DNA of 64,000 nt, taken from Acetobacter aceti NBRC 14818 (lineage in GTDB: Bacteria; Pseudomonadota; Alphaproteobacteria; Acetobacterales; Acetobacteraceae). The stretch is from positions 3,185,501-3,249,500 of the forward strand of contig NZ_AP023410.1 in the NCBI RefSeq assembly GCF_000193495.2. Reading direction: 5' to 3'. The notes beneath the pieces are model-generated. The model was not told the origin of the DNA and did not search any database. It worked only from the letters and a program-made list of their open reading frames with translations. Shown piece after piece: positions 8,323 through 17,240 of the stretch. Position 1 is the first letter of the stretch. Every line of letters starts with the position of its first letter. The translations under genes and the position numbers were made by a program.

Positions 8323-9990
8323 TTGAAAGCGACACTTTCCGGCCTGAAGTCGCTCGGACTGCCTCGTCTGATCGCTTTGGGAGCCGTTGGTCTCGGCATT
8401 TTGGGTATGCTGGCGGTCTTTGCATTTCATGGCGGTGGGCAGGCTACGGCGCTGCTGTACAGGGACCTGGATCTGCATGAAGCCGCGCAGATGGCCGAGG
8501 ATCTTGAGAAGGCCCATATTGCCCACACTGTTTCGCCGTCTGGTGATGCGATTTATGTGGCTCCTGCTCAGGTCGCTGCCGCACGCCTGCTTCTGGCCCG
8601 TGATTCCCTGCCGTCAGGAGGGTCTGTTGGATATGAGATCTTTGATCATTCCAACACACTGACCACCACGGAATTCGAGCAGCATATTGACGAAACACGT
8701 GCTCTCGAGGGCGAATTGGAGCGATCCATTCGCCTGATTCATGGCGTAAGGAACGCGCGTGTTCATCTGGTGCTGCCTCACCGGGAAATGTTTTCGGCAG
8801 ATCAGCAGGCGGCACAGGCCAGTGTACTTCTGACGATGAGCGGAAGTCGACCGGATGCAGAAAGTGTTCAGGCGGTTCTCAATCTTGTCGCTGCCGCCAC
8901 ACCAGGGCTTTCGCCTCAGAACATTTCTATCATTGACAATCACGGCAACGTTCTGGCGCGACCGGGGGATCGAAATGGTCCCGCAGGTCTTGCTCAGAGT
9001 ATCGATGAGCAGAGACAGGCTATGGAAGCCCGGCTTTCCCAGACTGTCGAGGCTATGCTGGTACCCACGCTTGGCGCCGGGCATGTGCGGGCAGAAGCTT
9101 CTGTGCTGATGAATCTCGATCGGGTGCATGAAACGCAGGAGAGTTACGATCCAGACCAGCAGGTCTTGCGTTCTCAGCAGAGCACAACAGACAAGTCTGT
9201 AAATACAGAGGGGCAGCAGAATACTTCTGTAGCGAATAATCTGCCGAACGCAAATGCTGGACAGCCTCGAGCCGGAAGCCAGGATGACAGGCGGGAGGAA
9301 ACGAACAATTACGAAATTGGCAAACGTGTTCGTACTGTTGTTCAGGATCAGCCACGCGTGTCACGTATCAGTCTGGCGGTCATGGTTGATGGCAAAACCA
9401 ATAAAGGCGCGGATGGCAAATCCGAATGGGCTCCTCTGGATCAGGCCGAACTGGATAGAATCTCGACTCTTGCAAAGACAGCCATCGGTTTTGATGAAAA
9501 ACGTGGGGATACAGTCAATGTCGTCTCAATGCGTTTTGCTTCGGAGTCCGCTGATACTGCCAGTGCACATGCTTCATGGATGGGACTGCCGATCGAAAAA
9601 GCGGATGCCATTCAGATGTTGCGCAGTCTGGCCCCAGGTCTGCTTATCTTTCTCGCGCTTATATTCTTCGTCAAACCTCTCCTGAAAAAAGATAATACAG
9701 GTGAAAATACTGGGGATGCGTCCACTTTGCCGGCAACATTGAACGATGGTGAGGGGCGTCCTGTGACAGCGTTGATGGAAACAGATGACGATGAAGCAAT
9801 GCAGAGTGCTCCGACTCAGCTCGCGTTGGAGGGGCCTCGTGAAAGAAGGCCTGATTTTATGAATCTTTCTGGAATTGAGGGGCGTCTCAAGGCGTCCGCT
9901 ATTCGCCATGTGCGTGAGTTGGCATCTGAAAACCCAGAGGAAAGCCTCAATGTCATCCGAAGCTGGCTTACGCCGCAGCATGAGGGCTGA
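8323..9990 (+). CDS. fliF: Flagellar MS-ring protein FliF
   Basis: Forms the membrane ring at the base of the flagellum. The 555-residue protein has an N-terminal TM segment (about 13-35), then the YscJ/FliF ring-building domains (LLYRDLDLHEAAQMAEDLEK, DSLPSGGSVGYEIFD, RVHLVLPHREMF), a variable periplasmic loop rich in Gln/Asn (about 275-330), and a second TM near residues 437-457. The C-terminal tail contains the FliG-binding stretch (RHVRELASENPEESLNVIRSWL). The start is TTG at 8323; no ATG or GTG fits ahead of the first TM. It leads a rightward flagellar operon, with fliG 3 bp downstream. Confidence 0.93.
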   Translation: MKATLSGLKSLGLPRLIALGAVGLGILGMLAVFAFHGGGQATALLYRDLDLHEAAQMAEDLEKAHIAHTVSPSGDAIYVAPAQVAAARLLLARDSLPSGGSVGYEIFDHSNTLTTTEFEQHIDETRALEGELERSIRLIHGVRNARVHLVLPHREMFSADQQAAQASVLLTMSGSRPDAESVQAVLNLVAAATPGLSPQNISIIDNHGNVLARPGDRNGPAGLAQSIDEQRQAMEARLSQTVEAMLVPTLGAGHVRAEASVLMNLDRVHETQESYDPDQQVLRSQQSTTDKSVNTEGQQNTSVANNLPNANAGQPRAGSQDDRREETNNYEIGKRVRTVVQDQPRVSRISLAVMVDGKTNKGADGKSEWAPLDQAELDRISTLAKTAIGFDEKRGDTVNVVSMRFASESADTASAHASWMGLPIEKADAIQMLRSLAPGLLIFLALIFFVKPLLKKDNTGENTGDASTLPATLNDGEGRPVTALMETDDDEAMQSAPTQLALEGPRERRPDFMNLSGIEGRLKASAIRHVRELASENPEESLNVIRSWLTPQHEG

Positions 9991-9993
9991 AAT

Positions 9994-11001
9994 ATGTTGG
10001 TAAAAACAGCCTTAACAGGAGTTCAGAAGGCCGCGATACTTCTGCTCGCTTTGGGAGAAGAAAACGGCACGCAGCTGGTTTCTTCCATGCAGGAACATGA
10101 AATTCGTGAAATTTCTGCGGCAATGGCGACTATGGGGGCTGTATCTGCAGAAAGGGTTGAGGCTGTTTGCGCCGAATTCTCTGGAGCATTTTCTTCTGTT
10201 GATATGTTGGTAGGAACATACGACACAACAGAGAAAATTTTACGAAAGGCACTTCCTGGAGATCGGGTGAGTGCCATTATGGAAGAAATTCGTGGTCCGG
10301 CAGGCAGGACCATGTGGGATAAATTGGGGAATGTCCCGGAAAACATTCTGGCTAACTATCTTCGTAATGAATATCCCCAGACTGTGGCAGTTATTCTAAG
10401 CCGCCTTCAGGCGTCCCAGACAGCACGCGTACTGTCTCTTTTTCCTGAAGATTTTTCGGTAGATATCATGATGCGTATGCTGCACATGGAAAATGTTCAG
10501 AGGGATGTCATCGACAGTCTTGAGACAACCCTGAGATCCGAATTTATGGCCAGCCTTGCACGCTCGTCCAAACAAGACAGCCATGAACTTCTCGCCGAAG
10601 TATTCAATAATTTCGACCGACGCGTTGAAGGTCAGTTGATGAATGCTCTGGAAAAAAGAAATATTGAAGATGCTGAGCAGGTCAAGGCGCTTATGTTTAC
10701 GTTTGAAGATCTAAAGCGTCTGCCGCGCGATGCAATCATGAGAATCATGAGAGATATCGACCGGGAGAAGTTGCCTTTAGCACTCAAGGGGGCATCGGAA
10801 GATATAAGAAAACTGTTCCTGTCATCAATGACATCACGGGCAGGGAAAATACTGGAAGACGAAATTTCTGCAATGGGCCCTGTCCGTATAAAGGATGTTG
10901 ATGCGGCGCAATCGGAAATTGTTAATGTTGCTAAAAATCTTGCGAATCAAGGGGAGATAGATCTGAATCCCGGAAGTGACAACAATGAGATGTTGGCATG
11001 A
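9994..11001 (+). CDS. fliG: Flagellar motor switch protein FliG
   Basis: Part of the C-ring that interacts with the stator to turn the rotor. The 335-residue length matches the family. The C-terminal motor domain is clear (MRIMRDIDREKLPLALKG and SSMTSRAGKILEDE, with the charged residues that face the stator), as is the middle EYPQTVAVILSRL segment with a family-typical EHPQT-like motif. It starts 3 bp after fliF and overlaps the following FliH-like gene by 4 bp (ATGA), so translation is probably coupled. Codon use becomes more AT-rich towards its end. Confidence 0.95.
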   Translation: MLVKTALTGVQKAAILLLALGEENGTQLVSSMQEHEIREISAAMATMGAVSAERVEAVCAEFSGAFSSVDMLVGTYDTTEKILRKALPGDRVSAIMEEIRGPAGRTMWDKLGNVPENILANYLRNEYPQTVAVILSRLQASQTARVLSLFPEDFSVDIMMRMLHMENVQRDVIDSLETTLRSEFMASLARSSKQDSHELLAEVFNNFDRRVEGQLMNALEKRNIEDAEQVKALMFTFEDLKRLPRDAIMRIMRDIDREKLPLALKGASEDIRKLFLSSMTSRAGKILEDEISAMGPVRIKDVDAAQSEIVNVAKNLANQGEIDLNPGSDNNEMLA

Positions 11002-11708
11002 ATACGTGTATTGTTCTTTCTGGAGAGAATAAATCCGGCGTCCTGTTTGCTGAGGATTTCGATGATATTTCTAACAACATTCAGAAATCGTCAGACCATA
11101 ATGAAGATCCTGTTCCAGAAGAACCTGCTGCTCCACCAGTTCCGTCCTATTCACAAGAAGAAATGGATTCTGCTATTGCTGTCTCTGTCTTAAAGGCCAC
11201 TGAAAGGGTCAGAGATGAGATGGAAAAAACCCATCTGGAAGAAATTGAAAAAATAAAAGAAGAAAATAAAAATAAATTTCAAAATATATTTGACTCTATA
11301 AATAAAAATATAGATTTATCCTTGTATAATTATTCTGAAAATTTATCAAGATCAATATTGGTGGCCGTTGTGTCTTCATTTCCTGCGTGGAGTGATTCTC
11401 AAAAAAAATTATGGGCGGAAGGAATATTAGACAAAATATTATCATATTTTTCAGATGATTTTACTGTTTATGTAAAAACTCATCCAGATTGTTGTGAAGA
11501 AGTAAAAAAAACATTGTTTGAAAACAAGAATGTAAAAGATGATCGGATAAAATTTTTAGAAGATTCAAACCTTCATAAAACTGATTTTGAAATAGAATAC
11601 TCTGATGGAAAAATATCTCGGCATATAGAGTTAATCGTTTCAAATATCTTAACTGATTTATCCAATTCTATAAACTTAAATGTCAAAGGAGACGTTTCCA
11701 ATGGTTAA
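10998..11708 (+). CDS. Putative FliH-like export/stator-stalk protein
   Basis: A 236-residue protein I assign mainly by position, between fliG and fliN where fliH lies in related operons. Residues 1-50 are acidic and proline-rich, about 55-100 are strongly charged and likely coiled coil (TERVRDEMEKTHLEEIEKIKEENK), and the C-terminal half resembles the FliH/YscL globular region in outline only. FliH would tether and regulate the FliI ATPase of the flagellar export apparatus. The interval 11220-11690 is strikingly AT-rich compared with all its neighbours. It overlaps fliG by 4 bp and extends 8 bp into fliN. Confidence 0.55.
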   Translation: MNTCIVLSGENKSGVLFAEDFDDISNNIQKSSDHNEDPVPEEPAAPPVPSYSQEEMDSAIAVSVLKATERVRDEMEKTHLEEIEKIKEENKNKFQNIFDSINKNIDLSLYNYSENLSRSILVAVVSSFPAWSDSQKKLWAEGILDKILSYFSDDFTVYVKTHPDCCEEVKKTLFENKNVKDDRIKFLEDSNLHKTDFEIEYSDGKISRHIELIVSNILTDLSNSINLNVKGDVSNG

Positions 11709-12024
11709 TGCACCATTGCAGGAGGATTTAATGCAGCAAGATGGGATCGTTGCGCCGGTAGAAAGCGAACATGAACATTCTATTGAAGCAGTCTATGATA
11801 TCCCTGTTACCGTTAGTGCTGTGTTGGGACGGGCGACAATGCAGGTAAGTCAGCTGTTGAAGCTGGGTAGGGGAGCTGTTGTCGAGTTGGATAGAAAAGT
11901 TGGCGAGGCGATTGATATTTACGTCAATAATAGACTGATCGCTCGAGGAGAGATTGTGATGGTTGATGAAAGCCGTCTCGGTATAACCATGACAGAAATT
12001 ATCAAATCAGAAAAAAATAATTAA
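11701..12024 (+). CDS. fliN: Flagellar motor switch protein FliN
   Basis: C-ring component and export docking site. The 107-residue product carries the surface-presentation (SpoA) domain: IPVTVSAVLGRATM, LLKLGRGAVVELDRKVGE, IYVNNRLIARGEIV and the closing ITMTEI, all diagnostic of FliN. The start at 11701 is fixed by AAGGAG at 11686-11691; an upstream in-frame ATG at 11680 would lie inside the preceding gene and lacks a site. The ribosome binding site is embedded in the end of the FliH-like gene. Confidence 0.95.
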   Translation: MVNAPLQEDLMQQDGIVAPVESEHEHSIEAVYDIPVTVSAVLGRATMQVSQLLKLGRGAVVELDRKVGEAIDIYVNNRLIARGEIVMVDESRLGITMTEIIKSEKNN

Positions 12025-12035
12025 GGTTATTCTCC

Positions 12036-13361
12036 GTGCGTATACTGATTATTGGTTCTCTCTCCGATGAATTAGGAAAAGCCACAAAGATTGTATTGGC
12101 GCGGGGAGCCTGTGTGGATCATGCTGAGACCAATGGATATGCTATAAAGAAAATATGTTCATCTGGAGACTATAAATTTATTATATGCTCTGTAAGGGAA
12201 AATATTACAGATTTGATTAAGGCATTAAAGCAGGAGAGGATAGCTATTCCTGTCATCGCCTGTGGTCCGGAAGATCCTGCTATCGCAGCAGATGCAATTG
12301 CCAATGGTGCCGAGGATTATATTCCTCTTCCTCCGGATCCTGATATTATCGCAGCATTCCTGCAGGATGCGAGTAGTGAAAAAACAATTTTTCATACTGT
12401 CGATCCTGTTATGAAAAAGTTGCTGAAGCAGGTCGATAAGATAGCCGTATCAGGAGCATCTGTTCTTGTGACGGGAGAGTCTGGCACAGGAAAAGAAATT
12501 ATTGCTCGTTATATTTACCTCAATTCAAAGCGGGCAACTGGCCCATTTATTGCGCTGAATTGTGCTGCTCTACCTGAAACATTGGTTGAATCGGAGCTTT
12601 TCGGTCATGAACGAGGAGCGTTTAGTGGTGCAACGGCCAGACGAGTTGGTCGGTTTGAGGCTGCCAATCACGGGACGTTATTGCTTGATGAAATCAGCGA
12701 AATGGATGTCCGTCTTCAGGCAAAATTGTTGAGAGCAATTCAGGAACGAGAAATAGACCGATTGGGAGGAAATACTCCCGTCTCGGTTGATGTTCGTATT
12801 ATTGCAACATCCAACAGAGATCTTCCGGCAGAAATCAAGGCACAAAAATTTAGAGAAGACCTCTATTTCAGATTGAATGTGGTCTCAATCAGGATTCCCC
12901 CATTGCGTGATCGTGTAATGGATATTCCTTATCTGGCAAATCATTTTTGTCTTTATTACAGCAAGATAAATGCCATTCCACAAAAGACTATCTCTGAAAG
13001 TGCAATGGAGAAATTAAAGCAATATAAATGGCCTGGAAATGTCAGGGAGCTTGAGAATACAGTTCATCGTGCTGTTGTTGTCTCTTCCAATGACATTATA
13101 GATGTCGATTGTTTCGATCTTCCTGATGCACAGTCAGAGAAACATTCTCAGGAGCATTCGTTATCCTCTTGGGTCGGGTATCGGATGGATGAAGTTGAAC
13201 AGGCTCTTATTATAGAAACTCTTTCGCATACGGATGGAAACCGAACTCAGGCCGCCTCTATATTGGGGATTTCCATTAGGGCTCTGAGAAACAAGTTGCG
13301 TGAGTATGCTGGTCAGGGTGTTGCGGTTCCTCCTCCATATCAAAGCTTGACAGAGATATAA
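12036..13361 (+). CDS. flbD: FlbD-like sigma-54-dependent flagellar regulator
   Basis: A 441-residue enhancer-binding protein. The N-terminal domain (1-110) has the shape of a FlbD receiver (GAEDYIPLPPDPDIIAAFL), but the phospho-acceptor position aligns with Ser52 (FIICSV), so it probably cannot be phosphorylated. The AAA+ domain has Walker A GESGTGKE (147-154) and the sigma-54 contact loop as GAFSGA (194-199) instead of GAFTGA. The C-terminus is a Fis-type HTH (NRTQAASILGISIRALRNKL). It would activate sigma-54 promoters of flagellar genes; rpoN lies 4 kb away on the opposite strand. The start is GTG 12036, and the stop overlaps the flhA ATG (TAATG). Confidence 0.85.
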   Translation: MRILIIGSLSDELGKATKIVLARGACVDHAETNGYAIKKICSSGDYKFIICSVRENITDLIKALKQERIAIPVIACGPEDPAIAADAIANGAEDYIPLPPDPDIIAAFLQDASSEKTIFHTVDPVMKKLLKQVDKIAVSGASVLVTGESGTGKEIIARYIYLNSKRATGPFIALNCAALPETLVESELFGHERGAFSGATARRVGRFEAANHGTLLLDEISEMDVRLQAKLLRAIQEREIDRLGGNTPVSVDVRIIATSNRDLPAEIKAQKFREDLYFRLNVVSIRIPPLRDRVMDIPYLANHFCLYYSKINAIPQKTISESAMEKLKQYKWPGNVRELENTVHRAVVVSSNDIIDVDCFDLPDAQSEKHSQEHSLSSWVGYRMDEVEQALIIETLSHTDGNRTQAASILGISIRALRNKLREYAGQGVAVPPPYQSLTEI

Positions 13362-15511
13362 TGTCAGAATCGACAAAAACCTCTTTAAAAAATCTGTTTG
13401 ATTATCAGATTCTCCTGAGAAATATAAAATCTTTTAGTGTTAAAGACTTGAAGAATGGTGGTTGGCGCCATTTTGTTCCTGGCAGTGATGTGGGCTTGGC
13501 GCTAGGCGTTGCAGCCCTTCTTTCTGTATTAATTATTCCATTGCCCACCATGTTCCTGGATGTGGGGTTGGCAATTTCTATTACAGTTTCAGTGCTGATT
13601 TTGATGGTGGCCCTGTTTCTGCAAAGACCACTTGATTTTACTTCTTTCCCAACCCTCCTTCTCCTGACAACACTTCTCCGTCTTGCTCTGGAAGTTGCCA
13701 CCACTCGTCTGATCCTGGGGCATGGCAATGAGGGCGTCTATGCTGCTGGTCATGTTGTGGCGGCGTTTGGCGGCTTTCTTATGGGAGGAGATGTTGTCAT
13801 TGGCGGTATTCTGTTCTCGATCCTTCTCGTTGTGAACTTCATGGTTATTACAAAAGGTTCGGGCCGTATCGCTGAAGTGGCAGCGCGATTTTCTCTTGAT
13901 GCCATGCCAGGAAAACAGATGGCGATTGATGCTGAGCTCGCATCAGGCGCTATTTCCGACAAGGTTGCGAGAAAAAGAAGAAAGGAGCTTGAAGAAGAAA
14001 GTGGATTCTATGGGTCAATGGACGGTGCTGCCAAATTTGTAAGAGGCGATGCAATTGCGAGTCTGATCATTACAGCGATTAATATTATCGGGGGACTAAC
14101 CATCGGTGTTGTTCGACATGGAATGCCACTGAGTGAAGCGGCTGGGTCATTCACAACATTGACGATTGGTGATGGTCTTGTTGCACAGATTCCTGCTTTA
14201 CTGGTTTCCACAGCCGCAGGTATTGTCGTTACAAAAGGGGGGACTGAAGGCGCGGCTGACGCAACATTGCTGAAACAGCTGGCTGGTGGTTCCAAACCCT
14301 TGGCGCTTGCGGCAGGTATTTCTGGAATCATGGCCATTATGCCAGGTTTGCCGGCTCTTCCGTTTTTGGGAATTGCTGCGATTTGTGGTGGGGTTGCCTG
14401 GTCTCGTCATACTCATCCGATCGAAGACAAAGACGAAGAAGAGGCTGCAACACATGTTGTGCCTCATAATGCAGAGCCACCTATTACGGATTCCCTTCGC
14501 ATTGATATGATCAGACTTGAACTTGGTTTCAGCCTTCTCAGTCTTGCCAGTGGTGAAAACCCACAACTGACAGAACAGATAAAAATATTGCGGCGTACTA
14601 TAGCCAGTGAGATGGGTTTTATTCTTCCTCCTGTCCGTATTCAGGATAATTTACAGCTTCCTGGTGATCAATATGTCATTAAGATCAAGGAAATAGAAGT
14701 AGGTTCGGGTGAGGTCCGTCCCAACAGACTGCTAGTGATGAATCCTGCAGGCGGCTTGCCAGCACTTCAGGGCGAGGTGACCAAAGAGCCCGCATTTGGC
14801 TTGCAGGCAATGTGGGTTGATATTGGTCTCAGAGAAGAAGCCACATTTGCAAATTATACTGTTGTCGATCCAGCCAGTGTGATCGTGACGCATCTGAGCG
14901 AACTGGTGAGAGAAAATCTTTCTGATCTTCTGACCTATGCAGAGACACAAAAGCTTCTGGATGAGTTGCCGCGTGATCAGCAAAAGCTTGTTTCGGATAT
15001 GATCCCATCCCAGATTTCTTTGGGAGCAGTTCAGCGTGTCTTGCAGGCACTTTTGTCTGAGCGTGTTTCGATCAGAGATTTGCCGACAATTCTGGAAGGG
15101 ATTCAGGAAGCGTGCGGGCAGGGGCTTCGTGCTGTGCCGCAGATCGTTGCTCACGTGCGTATCAGACTGGCTCGTCAAATTAGTGCATCTGTAATGGGAC
15201 CCAATGGCTATATTCCCATCGTAACCTTAAGCCCGGTATGGGAAGGGGTGTTTCTGGATAGCATGGTGGGGCCGCCTGACGATCGTCAGTTGGCGATGGC
15301 GCCTAGCAAACTGAATGAATTCATTGGAAAATTACGCGCTGTATTCGACCATCTGGCTAGTGTAAATGAAACTCCGGTTGTCGTCGTAAATGGCGGGATC
15401 CGTGATGCTGTGCATGCTATAATGGAGCGCTTGAAACCATCTGTTCCCGTTATGGCACAGGCTGAAATTGCACCGCGGGCAAGAATCAGGACTGTTTCCA
15501 CAATACAATAA
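13361..15511 (+). CDS. flhA: Flagellar export gate protein FlhA
   Basis: Core membrane component of the flagellar type III export gate. The 716-residue length is typical. The N-terminal half has eight predicted TM helices, and the FHIPEP signature is present (RGDAIASLIITAINIIGG). The cytosolic half from about residue 370 contains the export-substrate docking domain (PRDQQKLVSDMIPSQISLG and RVSIRDLPTILEGI-like segments). It follows the regulator with a 1-bp overlap and precedes the FlhF-like gene by 18 bp. An N-terminal extension of about 35 residues precedes the first TM. Confidence 0.96.
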   Translation: MSESTKTSLKNLFDYQILLRNIKSFSVKDLKNGGWRHFVPGSDVGLALGVAALLSVLIIPLPTMFLDVGLAISITVSVLILMVALFLQRPLDFTSFPTLLLLTTLLRLALEVATTRLILGHGNEGVYAAGHVVAAFGGFLMGGDVVIGGILFSILLVVNFMVITKGSGRIAEVAARFSLDAMPGKQMAIDAELASGAISDKVARKRRKELEEESGFYGSMDGAAKFVRGDAIASLIITAINIIGGLTIGVVRHGMPLSEAAGSFTTLTIGDGLVAQIPALLVSTAAGIVVTKGGTEGAADATLLKQLAGGSKPLALAAGISGIMAIMPGLPALPFLGIAAICGGVAWSRHTHPIEDKDEEEAATHVVPHNAEPPITDSLRIDMIRLELGFSLLSLASGENPQLTEQIKILRRTIASEMGFILPPVRIQDNLQLPGDQYVIKIKEIEVGSGEVRPNRLLVMNPAGGLPALQGEVTKEPAFGLQAMWVDIGLREEATFANYTVVDPASVIVTHLSELVRENLSDLLTYAETQKLLDELPRDQQKLVSDMIPSQISLGAVQRVLQALLSERVSIRDLPTILEGIQEACGQGLRAVPQIVAHVRIRLARQISASVMGPNGYIPIVTLSPVWEGVFLDSMVGPPDDRQLAMAPSKLNEFIGKLRAVFDHLASVNETPVVVVNGGIRDAVHAIMERLKPSVPVMAQAEIAPRARIRTVSTIQ

Positions 15512-15529
15512 TATTTATTTGGTGTTTTT

Positions 15530-16489
15530 ATGGAAAATGAGATTTTTATCGGAATAAATATGAAAGATGCTGTCCGTAAAGCACGGGCGAACTTGGGTGA
15601 AACGGCTTTGATTGTTTCCGAGCGTATTGTGGATAATGGAGTAGAGGTCGTTGCAAGGAAGGATTCTTTGGAAAATGCTTCCATAGAGGATGGTGTCCAG
15701 GAAGTTTCTGAGGCTTCGAACGATTCTGAAAAATCTAATTATTCAGAAGATATTCAAAAAATATCCAGAATTTCAGATGTTTTGAGATGGCATAGAGTGC
15801 CTGATGCTTTGATTGATGTATTTTCGTCAGTCAATTTCGAGGCAATGATTGCCAGAAATATCCAGTTTGGTTCTTTTTCGTTTTCACAGGCCAAGAGACC
15901 CTTGGCGCTGGTTGGAACGGCTGGGGCAGGCAAAAGTCTTTCAGTCGCTAAACTGTCTTCGCGCCTTGTTCTGGCGGGAAATCCTCCACTCGTTATCACG
16001 ACGGACAGAGAAAGAGCTGGTGGAATTGATCAGTTGGCTACCCATACACGTCGATTGGGGCTGCCTCTTATTGTTGCCAATGACAAAAAGACGCTTCAGC
16101 AGGCTATGGCTCAGAGAAGAAACAATCAGCCTGTGTTGATTGATACGGCTCCTGTCGACCCTTATAATGAAAACGCTTTAGCCATATTGATGGAACTTGA
16201 ACTGGTCACGCGATCGGAGTTGTGTGTGGTTGTGCCCGCCGGGTATGATTCCGAGGAAACGGCAGATGTGGCTGAGTTGTTCTGGAATGCGGGTGCCCGG
16301 ATGATGATTGCGTCAAGGCTGGATCAGGTGCGCCGACTGGGCAACATCATTACAGCCGCTGCCTGTGGTCTGGTAATGACCGAATATGGTGTTTCCGATA
16401 ATTGCCATGCCGGTCTTGAGAAAATGACAGCAAGAAAGCTTGCTGCATTACTCATCGAAAAAGCGGAAGATTATGAGAAAAACAGATAG
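15530..16489 (+). CDS. flhF: FlhF-like SRP-family GTPase (degenerate)
   Basis: A 319-residue protein placed after flhA, where flhF usually lies. The opening segment (MKDAVRKARANLGETALIVSER) is typical of FlhF, a GTPase that sets the site and number of polar flagella. Walker A is intact (GTAGAGKS, 129-136) and ITTDRERAGGIDQLATHTRRLGL matches the SRP-type DxxRxxAxxQL region. The later GTPase motifs are altered: DTAG is DTAP, and the TKxD specificity motif reads SRLD. It is short for FlhF, and nucleotide hydrolysis may be reduced. It is the last gene of the operon. Confidence 0.7.
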   Translation: MENEIFIGINMKDAVRKARANLGETALIVSERIVDNGVEVVARKDSLENASIEDGVQEVSEASNDSEKSNYSEDIQKISRISDVLRWHRVPDALIDVFSSVNFEAMIARNIQFGSFSFSQAKRPLALVGTAGAGKSLSVAKLSSRLVLAGNPPLVITTDRERAGGIDQLATHTRRLGLPLIVANDKKTLQQAMAQRRNNQPVLIDTAPVDPYNENALAILMELELVTRSELCVVVPAGYDSEETADVAELFWNAGARMMIASRLDQVRRLGNIITAAACGLVMTEYGVSDNCHAGLEKMTARKLAALLIEKAEDYEKNR

Positions 16490-16518
16490 GGTCTGATCAG
16501 TTTTTGTCTATCTGACAT

Positions 16519-16550
16519 AAAAAACCTCACAGACAGATCGGTCTGTGAGG
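16519..16550 (-). terminator. Rho-independent terminator of the leftward lpt-rpoN-hpf operon
   Basis: Perfect 10-bp stem CCTCACAGAC/GTCTGTGAGG (16525-16534 and 16541-16550) with a 6-nt loop. Read on the minus strand it is followed by six T. It lies 26 bp beyond the hpf stop. Confidence 0.9.
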
Positions 16551-16575
16551 TGAGGCACTCTCTGGTTTGTCCGGC

Positions 16576-17175
16576 TTAATTTACCGGTCCGTTGGGTTCG
16601 ATCCAGCCGATATTTCCATCGTCACGCCGATAAATGATGTTGATTTGCCGACTGACGCTGTTACGGAAAACCAGAAGGTTACGGTCAGCCAGATCCAGTC
16701 GCATGACAGCTTCGCTGACACTCAGGAAAGCGATCTCTGTCGGTTGTTCAGCGATAATCGTTGCGTAAGGTCCTTCCGACGGCGTGTTTTCCAGAGTGTT
16801 CCTGGAAGGTTCCTGCGGGTCTGTGGGTTGGAGAATGTAACTCCGACCGATTTCTGGCCGTTGAATGCGTGCGGACGCTCTGGAATGGGTCTGCACTCTT
16901 CTTCGGTAACGTCTCAGGCGTCTTGCAATATGTTCCGCAGCATCATCGAACGCTCCGTGAGCGTCAGAAGCCTCACCTTCGCCTCTCAAGGTCAGTCCGC
17001 GGCCAGCATGGACATTGATGTCGCATGTGAAAAATGAGCGTGCTTTACTGAAGGTGACGTTGGCTTCGAGTGCCTGCTCGAAATATCGATCAGCGATATT
17101 GCCGAGATGCATGGTAACCCGATGTTTTAGTGCGTCTGAAAGGTCAATCTGTTTACCTGAAACGTGGATATGCAT
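16576..17175 (-). CDS. hpf: Ribosome hibernation promoting factor, long form
   Basis: Binds and dimerises idle 70S ribosomes in stationary phase. The 199-residue product has the N-terminal S30AE domain (MHIHVSGKQIDLSDALKHRV, NVTFSKARSFFTCDINVH) and the C-terminal dimerisation domain of the long form (FLSVSEAVMRLDLADRNLLV, followed by RQINIIYRRDDGNIGWIEP). The start at 17173-17175 has AAGGAG at 8-nt spacing; the frame is open for 22 more codons upstream without support. It is the last gene of its operon, 65 bp after rpoN, as commonly found in alphaproteobacteria. I do not see ptsN, which often follows. Confidence 0.93.
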   Translation of the reverse strand: MHIHVSGKQIDLSDALKHRVTMHLGNIADRYFEQALEANVTFSKARSFFTCDINVHAGRGLTLRGEGEASDAHGAFDDAAEHIARRLRRYRRRVQTHSRASARIQRPEIGRSYILQPTDPQEPSRNTLENTPSEGPYATIIAEQPTEIAFLSVSEAVMRLDLADRNLLVFRNSVSRQINIIYRRDDGNIGWIEPNGPVN

Positions 17176-17240
17176 TCTGCCAGGCTCCTTTTTATTGAGG
17201 AAACCGGTCGCCCCAGCATTGATGGTGCCGTACTGCGCCA

